Source: Deltaproteobacteria bacterium
GTDB taxonomy: Bacteria > JADJOY01
Direction: 5' to 3'
Assembly: GCA_016713535.1 (NCBI GenBank)
Contig: JADJOY010000018.1
Span: forward strand, 186,001-250,000
DNA: 64,000 nucleotides
A program made the position numbers and the translations under genes. Below, in pieces: positions 50,779 to 60,232 of the stretch; position 1 is the stretch's first letter; each line of letters begins with the position of its first letter. Below the pieces are notes generated by a model, which was given only the letters and a program-made list of their open reading frames with translations, had not been told where the DNA came from and did no database searches.

Positions 50779-52098
50779 CTACTGCAACCGCGCGAGCTGC
50801 GTGCCGGGGTAATACGCGGACAGGATCTGCTCGTAGGGCATGCCGTCCTTGGCGAGGGCCGCCGTGCCCATCTGCGAGAGTCCGACCCCGTGGCCGAAGC
50901 CGCGCCCGGTGATCACGAACGCGGTCTTGGTCTGCGAGATCTCGAAGAGGGTCGACTTCACCTTGTAGCCGCCGAACATCGCCTTGAGCCGATCGGCGGA
51001 GATGTCGAGGAAGCCGCGCGAGTGGCGGACCCGCACCGTGGCCGCGCGCCCGGACGGCGTGCGCTGCATCACGTCCATGCTCGACACCTTCGCCACCTTG
51101 TAGCCGCTCGCCTTCAGGGTGCGCTCGAGGTCGCGGATGCTCATGCTGACGCGCCACGGCGTCGAGTTGGCGTCACCGGCGGGATCCGGCTGGGCCCGCA
51201 GGTAGGGCACGTCCTTGCTCCACACCCGGCTCGCGTCCTCGGTGTAGCCGCCGCTCGCGGCGTGGTAGGTGGCGAGGATGGGCGCGCCGCCGTAGATCAG
51301 GATCTGCGCCGCCGTGTCGCGTACGGCCTGGTCGCTGCGTGGGTCGGCGACCGACAGCCCACCGTACATCTGGGTGTCGATCGAGTCGGTGACGTCGAAG
51401 CTGCGGTTCGCGTTCTTCTCCATCTGGAACAGCGCGTAGGTGCGCGCCGCCACCGCGATGGTCTTGAGCGCCTCTGGCGACCACGTGGGTGGCACCTCGG
51501 CGGGCACCACGCCACGCAGGTACTCCTCCATCGGCAGCTCGTTGATGGCGCGCACCTTGCCGGACTCGGCGACGAACTTGAGGTCGCCGGCGTAGCGCTT
51601 GCCGTGGAGCTCGAGGCCGAGGCCGGAGCCGGGGGAGCGCACCCGGATCGCCGAGCCGACACTCTGGCCCTCGACGATCAGCGTGTCGCCGCGTGCGTCG
51701 ACCGAGAGCCGGTTGTTCCACACCAGCGGCCGGTCGCCGGGATAGAGCTCGACCTCGAGCTCCGCAGGCGACCACACCACGAACGGACCGTTGGCCACCG
51801 CCAGCGACACCCGCACGGGTGTCAGGCTCGCGCCGGGCGCGTCGTCGGGCTCGATGCGGAACGTCGAGTCAGCGGCGCTGCCGAGGGCCTGCGCCCGTGA
51901 CTGGGTCGAACGATAGACCGGACCCGAATACCGGTCCGCGGTGCGCGGCACCAGCGTGGGCCGGGTGGCCGTCGGGCCGTAGAGCTCGCGGTCCGGCGGA
52001 TGGCGAAGGTTCTCGGCGACGCGTGTGCTCGAGCACCCCGCGGCGACCAGAATGGAGAACGCGATGAAGCCAGTACGGAACGGCCGTTTCGTGCCCAT
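50779..52098 (-). CDS. SpoIID/LytB-domain lipoprotein
   Basis: 439 aa from ATG 52098, which places a proper lipoprotein signal at the N-terminus (RTGFIAFSILVAAGC); an upstream ATG at 52137 is less suitable. SpoIID hallmarks: INELPMEEYLRGVVPAEVPPTWSPEALKTIAVAARTYAL, YHAASGGYTEDASRVW, GRGFGHGVGLSQMGTAALAKDGMPYEQIL. These are amidase-enhancer or lytic-transglycosylase-like peptidoglycan enzymes, here in a non-sporulating context. The neighbouring L,D-transpeptidase suggests a cell-wall locus. Confidence 0.92.
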   Translation of the reverse strand: MGTKRPFRTGFIAFSILVAAGCSSTRVAENLRHPPDRELYGPTATRPTLVPRTADRYSGPVYRSTQSRAQALGSAADSTFRIEPDDAPGASLTPVRVSLAVANGPFVVWSPAELEVELYPGDRPLVWNNRLSVDARGDTLIVEGQSVGSAIRVRSPGSGLGLELHGKRYAGDLKFVAESGKVRAINELPMEEYLRGVVPAEVPPTWSPEALKTIAVAARTYALFQMEKNANRSFDVTDSIDTQMYGGLSVADPRSDQAVRDTAAQILIYGGAPILATYHAASGGYTEDASRVWSKDVPYLRAQPDPAGDANSTPWRVSMSIRDLERTLKASGYKVAKVSSMDVMQRTPSGRAATVRVRHSRGFLDISADRLKAMFGGYKVKSTLFEISQTKTAFVITGRGFGHGVGLSQMGTAALAKDGMPYEQILSAYYPGTQLARLQ

Positions 52099-52317
52099 GC
52101 CAGACCGGCACGGGCACAGCGTTGCCTCGTCGATCATCCTTCCCCCGGGAGTAGGAAGCGCCGAGACACTACCTTACAAACTCGCGCGGAGGGAAGAAAA
52201 AAGAATCGCGACGCGCCCTTCCGGCGAGACGCAGGGCGTCACGACGGCGCCGGTTTTGCTTGACCTCGATCGCGCGAAGCTGACAGCATCGGCGCGCTCC
52301 GCCACCCTGGCACCACC

Positions 52318-54044
52318 ATGTGGACCGTCCTCGACCCGTTCCTGCCGCTCGTCGCGCGCGAGCGCGAGATCCTCGGCGACGCCAGCCGCTTCTTCGACTC
52401 CCTCGACCGCGCGACCGATCGGGCGCGGATCGGAGGTGCGCTCGAAGCCCTCGGCCGGCCGTTCCTGGTGGTGGTGGTCGGCGAATACAACTCGGGGAAG
52501 TCGAGCCTGATCAACGCGCTCCTCGGTGAGCCGATCCTCGCCACCGGGGTCGTGCCGACCACCGACAAGATCACCCTGGTGTGCCACGGCGAAGATCGCG
52601 GGCGCGCCGCCCCGACGAGAACCTCCTCGAGATCCGCCACCCCACGCCGTTCCTGCGCGACGTGAACCTGGTCGACACGCCGGGGACGAACAGCCTCACC
52701 AAGGCCCACCAGCGGATCGTCGAGGACTACATCCCGAACGCGGACCTGATCCTGTTCGTGACCTCGACCGACCGGCCGCTCTCGGAGAGCGAGCGCCAGT
52801 TCCTGAGCCTGATCCGGGGGCGCTGGAAGCGCTCGCTGGTGTTCGTGCTCAACAAGGTCGACCTGGTGAAGCCGGCCGAGCTGGCGCAGATCATGGAGTA
52901 CATCCAGCTCAACGCGGCGCAGGTGGTGGGTGAGGCGCCGCGCATCTTCCCGGTCTCGGTGCGGGCCGCCGAGCAAGCGCCCGGCGGTGCGCGAAGCCCC
53001 GAGGGGCGCAAGGCTTCGGGCCTCGCCGACATCGACGCGTTCGTGTTCGATCGCCTCGGTAACAAGGACAAGGTGCGGCTCAAGCTCACCGGGCCGATCG
53101 ACGTGCTCGAGGAGCTGCTCGGTGAGTACGCGGGCGAGCTCGATCGCGAGGAGGAGGCGCTGCGCGCCGAGACCCGCGGGCTCGAGCACGTGGTCGCGAA
53201 CGTCCGCAACCGCGGCCAGGAGACGCTCGCCCGGCACCTGAAGCAGCTCGACCGGGTGGACGGGCTGCTCGAGCGGATCCGGGTCAAGAGTTACGAGTTC
53301 CTGGACGAGGCCATCCGGCTGCCGTCGCTGGTCAAATACAAGCTGTCGCGGAAGAAGGTCGAGGACGAGTTCCGCCGCCACGTGCTGGGCGAGGAGCACC
53401 TCGCCGAGCAGATGGACGAGGTGCTCTCGGAGACGATCACCGAGCTGGTGCGCGAGAACCAGGTGCTGTGGAACGACGCCATCGCGTTCGTCGACGAGCA
53501 GATCCGCGAGCGTGAGCTGCAGTCGCGGCTGGTGGGAAAGTCCACGAACGTGTGGGTGGACCGGCGCCGCGAGGGCCGGCTCGCGCTCAAGACCGCCGTC
53601 GAGAAGAACCTGAAGGAATTCAACATCGACTACGAGGCGGCCAAGGTGCAGGAGTCGGCGAGCGTCTCGTTTGCGCGCTTCGTGCAGGTCGAGATCGTGG
53701 GCGGCGGCGTGATCGCGCTCTTCACCGCGGCGCTCCACGACGTGAGCGGCATCGTGTTCGGGGTGCTCCTGGCCGGGCTCGGCTTCGTGGTGATCCCCAT
53801 GAAGCGCAAGGACGCCAAGGTCAACCTCTCGAAGCGCATCGACTCGCTCGCCAGGGCGCTCAAGGACGCGCTGCGCTTCGAGCTCGAGAGCGCCGTGGCG
53901 CGCGCCGTCGACGACATCCCGGCCCACCTCGACCCCTACACCAGCCTCTGCAGGGCCGACCGCGAGCGCATCGCGAAGGAACTCGACCCCATCAAGGGTC
54001 TGCGCGCCCGCTCGCGGGACCTGCGGCTGTCGCTGGAGGGGTGA
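52318..54044 (+). CDS. Bacterial dynamin-like GTPase (frame break near 52611)
   Basis: G1 is VVVVGEYNSGKSSLINALLG (about 51-70), G2 Thr in GVVPTTDKITLV, G3 VDTPGTNS, G4 NKVDLV. The first frame dies at 52665; a neighbouring frame resumes PDENLLEIRHPTPFLRDVNLVDTPG. One more C in CCCC (52610-52613) joins them into ~576 aa. After the GTPase come long helices (LDREEEALRAETRGLEHV, HLKQLDRVDGLLERIR) and a membrane hairpin (EIVGGGVIALFTAALHDV, GIVFGVLLAGLGFVVIP), then a helical C-terminus. Probably remodels or protects the inner membrane. A single copy rather than the usual tandem pair. Confidence 0.85.
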
Positions 54045-54103
54045 GAGTGGCGCGTCGCTCCGCTGGGGTGGGGCCGTGCCCCGCGGGAAGCGCGGCGCCG
54101 TGG

Positions 54104-54525
54104 CTACGGCGCGACCTCGAAACCCAGTGCTCCTGCGTTGGTACGCAGCCGATCGTCGGTCGACACCACGACCAGGCGGGGAACGCTGCTCGACAGCTTT
54201 TCCAGCGTGGCGAGGTGGATCGCGTCGAACGTTCGCACGGGCTCCACGGGGAAGGGGCGAGCGCAGCGTGCAAGCACGTCCTCGTCGATCGGAGCGACCG
54301 CCCAGAGATCACTCTCCGCGGCGAAGTCGGCCTCCCGCGATGCAAGGGTGGCCGCCAGCGCTGGCGTCGTGATCCGAAGGCGCGCCAGGACGCGTCCCGC
54401 CTCGGCGAGCGTGAGTCGGGAGGTGGTGACGAGCTCGGCGCCGCGTAACAGCTCGCGGATCCGCGCCGCCCCGCGCCGTCGAACAGGCCTCGCAGAACGG
54501 CGCTCGTCTCCAGGTACAGGTTCAT
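54104..54525 (-). CDS. vapC: PIN-domain ribonuclease toxin VapC (frame break near 54480)
   Basis: Begins LYLETSAVLRGLFDG, the PIN start with Glu in place of the usual Asp. It continues in the adjacent frame from AARIRELLRGAELVTTSRLTLAEAGRVLARL (second acid), then RTFDAIHLATLEKL and VVVSTDDRL (third and fourth acids). Adding a base to the C4/G4 run at 54479-54482 restores ~140 aa. It is coupled to the antitoxin gene (ATGA, 54522-54525). As written, the toxin would be inactive; whether that is real or a sequencing artefact is undecided. Confidence 0.85.
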
Positions 54526-54827
54526 CGGGTTTCGTCGCGAGCCTCGGCGAGGAGCGCGTCGATCCGCACCGTGGTGAGACCACCGGGCGGGTCCACACGG
54601 CGGTAGTCGTTGGGGCGCCGCTCACGCAAGGGTGGCCGGACTCCGAGCGCTACGAGCTTCACCATCGGGTCGGCCACGCCCATCGTCGTCCCCTGGCCGA
54701 ACTCGGCGGGGCCGAGTCGCGCAACGACTCGGCCCCGGTCGGTGACCGCGAAGATCTCACCTGCGTGAGCCGCGCGCAGATAGCTCGAAAGCCTGGACTT
54801 GAGCTCCTTGACGTTCACCACACGCAT
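54522..54827 (-). CDS. vapB: Phd/YefM-type antitoxin VapB
   Basis: 101 aa from ATG 54827. MRVVNVKELKSRLSSYLRAAHAGEIFAVTDRGRVVARLGP is the standard Phd/YefM DNA-binding and autoregulatory half, followed by a toxin-neutralising C-terminal helix (LTTVRIDALLAEARDETR). It would bind its own promoter and block the VapC ribonuclease. An in-frame ATG at 54854 gives a nine-residue extension without support. Confidence 0.9.
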   Translation of the reverse strand: MRVVNVKELKSRLSSYLRAAHAGEIFAVTDRGRVVARLGPAEFGQGTTMGVADPMVKLVALGVRPPLRERRPNDYRRVDPPGGLTTVRIDALLAEARDETR

Positions 54828-55145
54828 GCAGCGACCGTAGTCACCAGTGACCACCTGGTCAATCGCTGCCGGGATGTCGCGACGCTCGCGCTTCCGGACC
54901 TGCCTGACGCGCTCGCCGCGATTGGCGCGCGGGTTGCTCTGCTCGCGTGCAGTGGGAGCGTGTACGCGCGGGCCGGCGGCGTCGGGAGCGTCGCCCGGCC
55001 CGCCCTCTCACCCAATCTCGCGAAAGCCCGTGCGGCAGGCTGAATCGGCGCGCACGCTCACGCGGGCGTGCCGGGCGCCCACCGTGTCCTCGCGGACACG
55101 CGCCGGCTACCCGCGGACACGATTGCCGGGCGCGGGCCGGCCGCC
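54828..55145. other. Gap with no gene recognised
   Basis: 318 bases between vapB and the PPOX gene (both minus). It contains a local repeat (CGGACACGCGCCGGCTACCCG with CGCGGACACG on both sides, about 55090-55125) and GC-rich palindromes. Plus-strand reading TLALPDLPDALAAIGARVA... ends at 55043 but lacks a credible start. Confidence 0.35.
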
Positions 55146-55610
55146 CTATTCGATCCCGCGCATGCGCTCGCCGTAGTCCCAGCTCGTGAGGCGGGCGGGG
55201 ATGATCTCGATCGCGACCTCGCGGTCGACCCGCGAGAGCAGCCAGCGCGCCAGCTCGGATGTCTCGTCGCCGAGGTAGCGCCCGATCAGCGCGCGTAGCA
55301 CCTCGGCGCCCGCCGCCACGTCGATCCGCGCCGTGCCCTGCCCGCGCACGCCGCTGTAGGGCGGTTGGTCGCCGGCGACCTCGAAGCCGCAGCGCGGATC
55401 CACGCGCAGCGCGCGCACCAGGCGGGCGGTTCCGATCGTCGCGCACCACAGCGACCGCCCGCGGCGCACGTACCAGAGCGAGGTCACGCACGGCGTGCCG
55501 CTGGGCGCCAGCGTGGCGAGGCGCATGGGTATGCGCGACGCGTCGAGGTGCCGGGTCACGGCCTCGGCATCCCAGGGGCCGGAGAGGGTGGGGTGGGGTT
55601 GCTCGCGCAT
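55146..55610 (-). CDS. Pyridoxamine 5'-phosphate oxidase-family (FMN split-barrel) protein
   Basis: 154 aa; GGAGG six bases before ATG 55610. The split barrel reads MRLATLAPSGTPCVTSLWYVRRGRSLWCAT, RLVRALRVDPRCGFEVAGDQPPYSGVRGQGTARID, LIGRYLG and VAIEIIPARLTSWDYGERM. Similar small proteins bind FMN or F420 or haem; PNPOx activity itself is unlikely without the RxxR substrate motifs. It shares an A/T-rich divergent promoter region with the DUF4397 gene. Confidence 0.85.
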   Translation of the reverse strand: MREQPHPTLSGPWDAEAVTRHLDASRIPMRLATLAPSGTPCVTSLWYVRRGRSLWCATIGTARLVRALRVDPRCGFEVAGDQPPYSGVRGQGTARIDVAAGAEVLRALIGRYLGDETSELARWLLSRVDREVAIEIIPARLTSWDYGERMRGIE

Positions 55611-55654
55611 GCGCTGCCTCCGATCATTCAGTTTCACAAAATCTATACATCAAC

Positions 55655-55683
55655 TTGACAGTACATGAACAGCGCCTTAGGTT
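55655..55683 (+). promoter_or_regulatory. Sigma70-like promoter for the DUF4397 gene
   Basis: TTGACA (55655-55660), a 17-bp spacer, TAGGTT (55678-55683), about 80 bp upstream of the ATG, inside the most A/T-rich stretch of this part of the window (55625-55665). The same island likely carries the divergent PPOX promoter. Confidence 0.55.
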
Positions 55684-55763
55684 GCGAGCCGATTCGAGCT
55701 ACGGACGAACGACCAACGAGGCCCGGGCCGTGCCGAGCACGGCGGGCGACAGGGGGAACGACG

Positions 55764-57206
55764 ATGAAACCGCGACATCGATGGATGGGGCTGATGCTCC
55801 TGGGAGTCCTCGCGATGACGCCGCTCGGCTGCGGCGACGACAACGACAAGACGCCCGCGCCCGAGCCGACGGCGCGGATCCGCGTCGTCCACGCGTCGCC
55901 GGACGCTCCGGCGGTCGACGTGTACGCGCGCGGCGTCGCCACGCCGCTGTTCGCCGACGTCGAGTACGGCGAGGCCACGCAGTACGCCACCGTCCCGGCC
56001 GGTGACTACGTCATCGACCTGCGCGCGACAGGTGCCTCGGCCACCAGCGCTCCTGCGTTTTCGACCGGTAGCCTGACCCTCACCGATGGCGCCTCGATCA
56101 CGGCGCTCGCCTCGGGCCTGCTCGGCTCGACCGACGGCGACGACCGCTTCCGCGTGCTGGCGCTCGCCGACGCCTTCGGCGCCGACGGCGCGGGCCAGGC
56201 GCGGGTGCGCATCGTCCACGCCGGCGCCGACGCGCCCGCGGTGGCGATCGACGTGGGTGACGACGGTTCGCCCGAGGTCGCCTCGCTCGGCCGCTTCGCC
56301 GATACGGGTGAGGCTGGCGTCACGCTGCCGGCCGGCCAGTCGCTCCAGGTCGGCATCCGGCTGACCGAGGCCGATGGCGGCGCACGAGTCACCGCGTTCA
56401 CGATCCCGGCGCTGGGCTCGGGCGCGAGCTACTACGTGGTGGCCACCGGCCTGCTCGCCGAGCTGCCGCGTGACGCGGCGGGCTTCGGCCTGCTCGCCGT
56501 CGACGAGGGCGGCAGCGCGGCGCTCGTGCGCCAGAACCCGGTCGTGTTCGCGCTGCACGCCGGGCCCGACGCGCCGGCCGTGGACCTCGGCGCCGGCGGC
56601 GCCGCGCTCGCGACCGATCTCTCCTTCGGCAACCTGAGCGCGCCCATCCAGGTCGCGCCCGGCTCCTATCCGATCGACGTCTATGCAGCGGGCGGACTCG
56701 AGGCCGGCGACGCGCCGGTGGCGACCGTCACCACCCCGGCGCTCGCCGCGGGCGAGCGGTATCTCGCCATCGCGACGGGCTTCCTGGCACCCGCCGAGGG
56801 CGAAAACGGCTTCGGGATCGTGTTCGAGCGTGACGGGTTCGACGCCGCAGGGTCGGACGCGCTGGTGCGCGTGGTCCACGCGTCGCCGGACGCGCCCGCG
56901 GTGGACGTGGGCGTGGTGACGGACGGCGTGTTCGGCGCCGTCGAGCCGCTCTCCGGGCTCGCCTTCGGTGACGCTTCCGACGAGGGCGGCGTGACCCTCG
57001 CGGCGGGCACCTACACGCTCGGCGTCGCGCCCGCGGGCACGACCACGGCGGTGGCCACGTTCGGTGTGCCGCTCGCGAGCGGCCAGAAGGTGTTCGGCGT
57101 GGCGGCGGGTGCGCTCGGAGGCGGCGAGGGCCGCGAGAGCTTCCGGCTCATCGCGATCGACACCGCGATCTTCCCGTGGGCGGCGGCGAGCCTGCTGCCC
57201 AACTGA
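55764..57206 (+). CDS. Lipoprotein with four DUF4397 repeats
   Basis: 480 aa; AGGGGGAA before ATG 55764. Lipobox MTPLGC. Four Ig-like DUF4397 units each start with a version of VRVVHASPDAPAVDV: near residues 38, 149, 258 and 367, with the variants RIVHAGADAPAVAI and FALHAGPDAPAVDL. Each repeat continues with a loop ending in AGTY or PAGDY. Together they make a bead-like surface lipoprotein, role unknown; such proteins are abundant in marine and soil bacteria. The first and fourth repeats are most alike, which suggests duplication. A strong terminator follows. Confidence 0.92.
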   Translation: MKPRHRWMGLMLLGVLAMTPLGCGDDNDKTPAPEPTARIRVVHASPDAPAVDVYARGVATPLFADVEYGEATQYATVPAGDYVIDLRATGASATSAPAFSTGSLTLTDGASITALASGLLGSTDGDDRFRVLALADAFGADGAGQARVRIVHAGADAPAVAIDVGDDGSPEVASLGRFADTGEAGVTLPAGQSLQVGIRLTEADGGARVTAFTIPALGSGASYYVVATGLLAELPRDAAGFGLLAVDEGGSAALVRQNPVVFALHAGPDAPAVDLGAGGAALATDLSFGNLSAPIQVAPGSYPIDVYAAGGLEAGDAPVATVTTPALAAGERYLAIATGFLAPAEGENGFGIVFERDGFDAAGSDALVRVVHASPDAPAVDVGVVTDGVFGAVEPLSGLAFGDASDEGGVTLAAGTYTLGVAPAGTTTAVATFGVPLASGQKVFGVAAGALGGGEGRESFRLIAIDTAIFPWAAASLLPN

Positions 57207-57285
57207 GAGCGTCTCTCGGCGCAGTCTCTTCTCTTCGGTCTCAGGCTCCTCGGGCACGCTACCGTGCCAGCAGCCCGGGGAGCTG

Positions 57286-57332
57286 GGGCGTCGGATCGAC
57301 CGGGGTGGTCGATCCGGCGCCCTTCTTCGTGT
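57286..57332 (+). terminator. Terminator of the DUF4397 gene
   Basis: 16-bp stem GGGCGTCGGATCGACC / GGTCGATCCGGCGCCC (one G-U pair), loop GGGGT, followed by TTCTTCGTGTT. About 80 bp after the stop. Confidence 0.75.
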
Positions 57333-57377
57333 TGGGTGGAGGCGTCGCGGTCCCTCGCGACCGTCGGGGAGGGCTGG

Positions 57378-57397
57378 GTCGGCGACGGAGCGCCGAC
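57378..57397. repeat. Family R5 copy 2
   Basis: GTCGGCGACGGAGCGCCGA (57378-57396), an exact match of 7834-7852. Here the next base completes a perfect 7-bp GTCGGCG/CGCCGAC hairpin. Confidence 0.5.
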
Positions 57398-57464
57398 GCT
57401 CCACGGCCTGGCGCACGCGCCCGCTCCGTCCGGCGCCAGCCGATCGATCCCGGTTCGTCCCGAG

Positions 57465-58445
57465 CTACATCCGCAGCACGATCTTGCCCACGTTGGCGTT
57501 GGTCTCCATGTATTCGTGGGCGGCGCGCGCCTCGTCGAGGGCGAACACCCGATCGATCACCGGCACCACCTGGCGGGTCTCGAGGAGCGGGAGCACCGCC
57601 CGCGCGAACCCCTGGGTGGCGGCGATCTTCTCCTCGAGCGGCCGCGAGCGCAGCACGCTGCCCATGATCCTGAGCCGCTTGTTGAGCAGCAGGTCGGCGC
57701 GCAGGTTGGCGGGCGTCATGTCGAGGAGCCCGATCAGTACCATCCGGCCGCAGCGCGCCAGGCTCGCGAGGTTCGCTTCCCAGTAGCCCGGACCGACGGT
57801 GTCGAGGATCACGTGGACGCCCGCGCCACCGGTGGCCTCACGCACCGCCTTGGCGAGGTCGCCCGCGGTGCGATCGATGCCCACGTCGAGCCCCAGCTCG
57901 CGCGCTCGCTCGAGCTTCGCGGCCGAGCCGGCCGTGCCGAGGGTGGTGGCACCGGCGCGGTGCGCGAGCTGCACCGCCGCCGTTCCCACGCCGCCGGCGA
58001 CCGCGTGAACGAGGACGCTCTCGCCGAGACCGAGCGCGGCCTGGGTGAAGAGCGCGTCGTGCGCGGTGATGAAGACCTCGGGGATCGCCGCCGCCTCTTC
58101 CCAGCTCAGGTGCGCCGGCACCTTCACCGCCATGCGCGCGTGGGTGACGATCTTCTCCGAGTAGCCGCCCCCGCCGAGGATCCCGAACACCCGGTCGCCC
58201 ACGCCATGCTCGCGCACCGCGGCGCCGACCGCCTCGACCTCGCCGGCGAACTCGAGCCCGGGGACGTCGGCGGGGGAATCGGGCGGCGCGGGGTAGAACC
58301 CACGGCGCTGGATCAGGTCCGCGCGGTTGAGGGCGGTCGCGCGCACCGCGACGCGGATCTCGCCGGGACCGGGCTCGGGCGCTGGACGCTCCTGCAGCTC
58401 GAGGACGTCGGGGCCGCCCACCTCGCGGATCGCGACGACCTTCAC
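57465..58445 (-). CDS. NAD(P)H:quinone oxidoreductase, PIG3-like zinc-independent MDR
   Basis: 326 aa from GTG 58445. MDR fold: VVAIREVGGPDVLELQERPAPEPG, ATALNRADLIQRRGFYPAPP, PGLEFAGEVEAVG, IPEVFITAHDALF, nucleotide-binding VLVHAVAGGVGTAAVQLAH, and MGSVLRSRPLEEK. TED2/PIG3 quinone oxidoreductases share this wording. It reduces quinones one electron at a time using NADPH and lacks zinc ligands. Start overlaps the stop of the sensor-kinase-like gene (GTGA), so the two are translationally coupled. Confidence 0.92.
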   Translation of the reverse strand: MKVVAIREVGGPDVLELQERPAPEPGPGEIRVAVRATALNRADLIQRRGFYPAPPDSPADVPGLEFAGEVEAVGAAVREHGVGDRVFGILGGGGYSEKIVTHARMAVKVPAHLSWEEAAAIPEVFITAHDALFTQAALGLGESVLVHAVAGGVGTAAVQLAHRAGATTLGTAGSAAKLERARELGLDVGIDRTAGDLAKAVREATGGAGVHVILDTVGPGYWEANLASLARCGRMVLIGLLDMTPANLRADLLLNKRLRIMGSVLRSRPLEEKIAATQGFARAVLPLLETRQVVPVIDRVFALDEARAAHEYMETNANVGKIVLRM

Positions 58446-60025
58446 GGCGTGCCCTCGCGAGCCGGCGCGTCTCCCGGCCCGGGCGGGAGCGTCATCGCGT
58501 CGGCGTGACCGATGATGGGCAGGAACAGCCGGATGCGCGTGCCACCGCCGGGCGCGGCGTCGATCACGAGCGCGCCGCGATGGCCGCGCACGATCGCCGC
58601 CACCGCCAGCAGCCCGAGCCGCCGCGGCGAGGGCCCGGTGACCGCGAGCGGGTCGAGCAGTCGCGCACGCGCCGCGGTGTCGAGGCCGTTGCCTTCGTGG
58701 CTCATCTCGATCAGTGCATAGGGGCCGGGTGCCAGGTCGCCGAGGGCGCGCTCGCGCGCGGCGGGGCCGTGCGAGAGCACGGTGCGCGACGCTCGCAACC
58801 GGATCGCGCTGATGCGCTTCCCCATCGCCTCGAGCGCGTCCGCCACCAGCCGATCGACGGCGTCGAGCAGCCGCCCGGGGTCGGCCGCGACGTTGAGCGG
58901 CGCGCCGTGCGCCTGGTAGGTGATCGCGAGGTCGCCGTGCAGCGCCGGCGACAGCGCGCGCAGGTGCGCCGGGATGAGCTGGTCGATGTCCACGGTGCGC
59001 AGGTCGAGCGGGCTCTCGCCGGCGTAGGCGAGCATCTGCCTGCACACCTGCGCGCCACGATGCACGGCGCTGCGGATGTCCTCGAAGCTCTCCACCGGCA
59101 CGTTCGCGTTGCGCGGCGTGCAGCGCTCGATCAGGTCGGCCGAGCCCAGGATCACGTGCAGCAGGTTGTTGAACTCGTGCGCCACGCCGCGCGCGAGCGC
59201 CTCGAGGTCGTGAGAGCGCTCGATCTGCGTGACGAGCGCCTCGAGGCGCCGCTGCTCGGCCTCGGCGCGCGCGCGCTCGAGACGCACCACGAAATACCAG
59301 CGTGTGCCGAGCCACCCCACGTGGCCGAACGCGAAGCTGAAGGAGGTGGAGAGCAGCGCCACTCCCCCCGCCTCGACCCAGTGCGGGTACGTCGCGGCCT
59401 CGGCGCTGGTGAGCGCGATCGCCGCCCACGTGACGCCGGTGGTGCCCACCACCATCGCGAGACGGGCGAGCGGGGGCACGAGCACGAACATCGTGAACGC
59501 GGGCGCCACCACCGCGGTGTGGATCCACGGCGACTCGAGGGGCACGATGCGGCCCAGCACCGCGAAGGTCCCACCCGAGAGCGTCATGATCGTCGCGGCG
59601 ACGAGCGGCGCCGGGCTCGCGCCGCTGTCGACGCGGCGCTCGACGAGCCGCGTCGCACCGAGCGCGATCCCCGCGTAGGCGAGTCGCCACGCGCCGAGCA
59701 GCGCGAGCTCGACCGGCGCGTGGGAGAGCACCAGCAGGTCGATCGGCCACAACACCACCATCAGTGATGCGGTGAGCACGAGCAGCACCTGCGCGGCGCG
59801 GCCGGTGGCGCTGCCCGCGAAACGCCCGAACTCGAGCTCGTGCGTGGCTTCGAGCCGCGGTCCGGCGAGGTTCGCTCGCAGGCTCGCACACCACGCGAGC
59901 GCGCGGTCGGCCGACCCGGAGGGGAAGGCGGGCTCGCGCAGCAGCTCGCCGGGATACCGATCCGGCATACCGGCCGGATCGCGCACCGGGGGTTCCCCGG
60001 ATCGGGCTCGGCTTGGCGACGGCAT
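58442..60025 (-). CDS. Degenerate membrane histidine kinase
   Basis: 527 aa. After a ~75-residue soluble start come about six helices (AAQVLLVLTASLMVVLWPIDLLV, VELALLGAWRLAYAGIALG, LVAATIMTLSGGTFAVLG, FTMFVLVPPLARLAMVVGTTGV, GVALLSTSFSFAFGHVGWL). The H-box is RGVAHEFNNLLHVILGSADLI with an intact His. The ATPase is eroded: N-box VADALEAMG lacks the usual Asn, G1 is EMSHEGNGLD rather than DxGxG, and G2 is LGLLAVAAIVRGHRGAL. Whether it still binds ATP is doubtful; it may act as a phosphatase or sensor only. No response-regulator gene is adjacent; it is coupled to a quinone reductase, hinting at redox sensing. Confidence 0.8.
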   Translation of the reverse strand: MPSPSRARSGEPPVRDPAGMPDRYPGELLREPAFPSGSADRALAWCASLRANLAGPRLEATHELEFGRFAGSATGRAAQVLLVLTASLMVVLWPIDLLVLSHAPVELALLGAWRLAYAGIALGATRLVERRVDSGASPAPLVAATIMTLSGGTFAVLGRIVPLESPWIHTAVVAPAFTMFVLVPPLARLAMVVGTTGVTWAAIALTSAEAATYPHWVEAGGVALLSTSFSFAFGHVGWLGTRWYFVVRLERARAEAEQRRLEALVTQIERSHDLEALARGVAHEFNNLLHVILGSADLIERCTPRNANVPVESFEDIRSAVHRGAQVCRQMLAYAGESPLDLRTVDIDQLIPAHLRALSPALHGDLAITYQAHGAPLNVAADPGRLLDAVDRLVADALEAMGKRISAIRLRASRTVLSHGPAARERALGDLAPGPYALIEMSHEGNGLDTAARARLLDPLAVTGPSPRRLGLLAVAAIVRGHRGALVIDAAPGGGTRIRLFLPIIGHADAMTLPPGPGDAPAREGTP

Positions 60026-60232
60026 GTTCGTCGTGGAGGCCAGCGAGGGCTGCGGTACGCGATTGGATCGATCCGCTGGTCGAGGGTACCACGGCGCGGT
60101 CGGCCGGCGCTCGCGCCCGATCGTTCGGTCCGGCGACGCCGCGGCGACGCGCCAGCTCTCGCTCGCACCGCGGGTTTCGCGGTACGCTCCCGCTTCCCCC
60201 GCGACGGGGCAACGAGCAGGAGGGGCTCAAGC

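Noticed and set aside
54138-55043. 301-aa plus-strand frame across vapBC
   Set aside because: It is the shadow of vapC and vapB for most of its length. The last 65 residues look slightly protein-like but have no start or homology I recognise.
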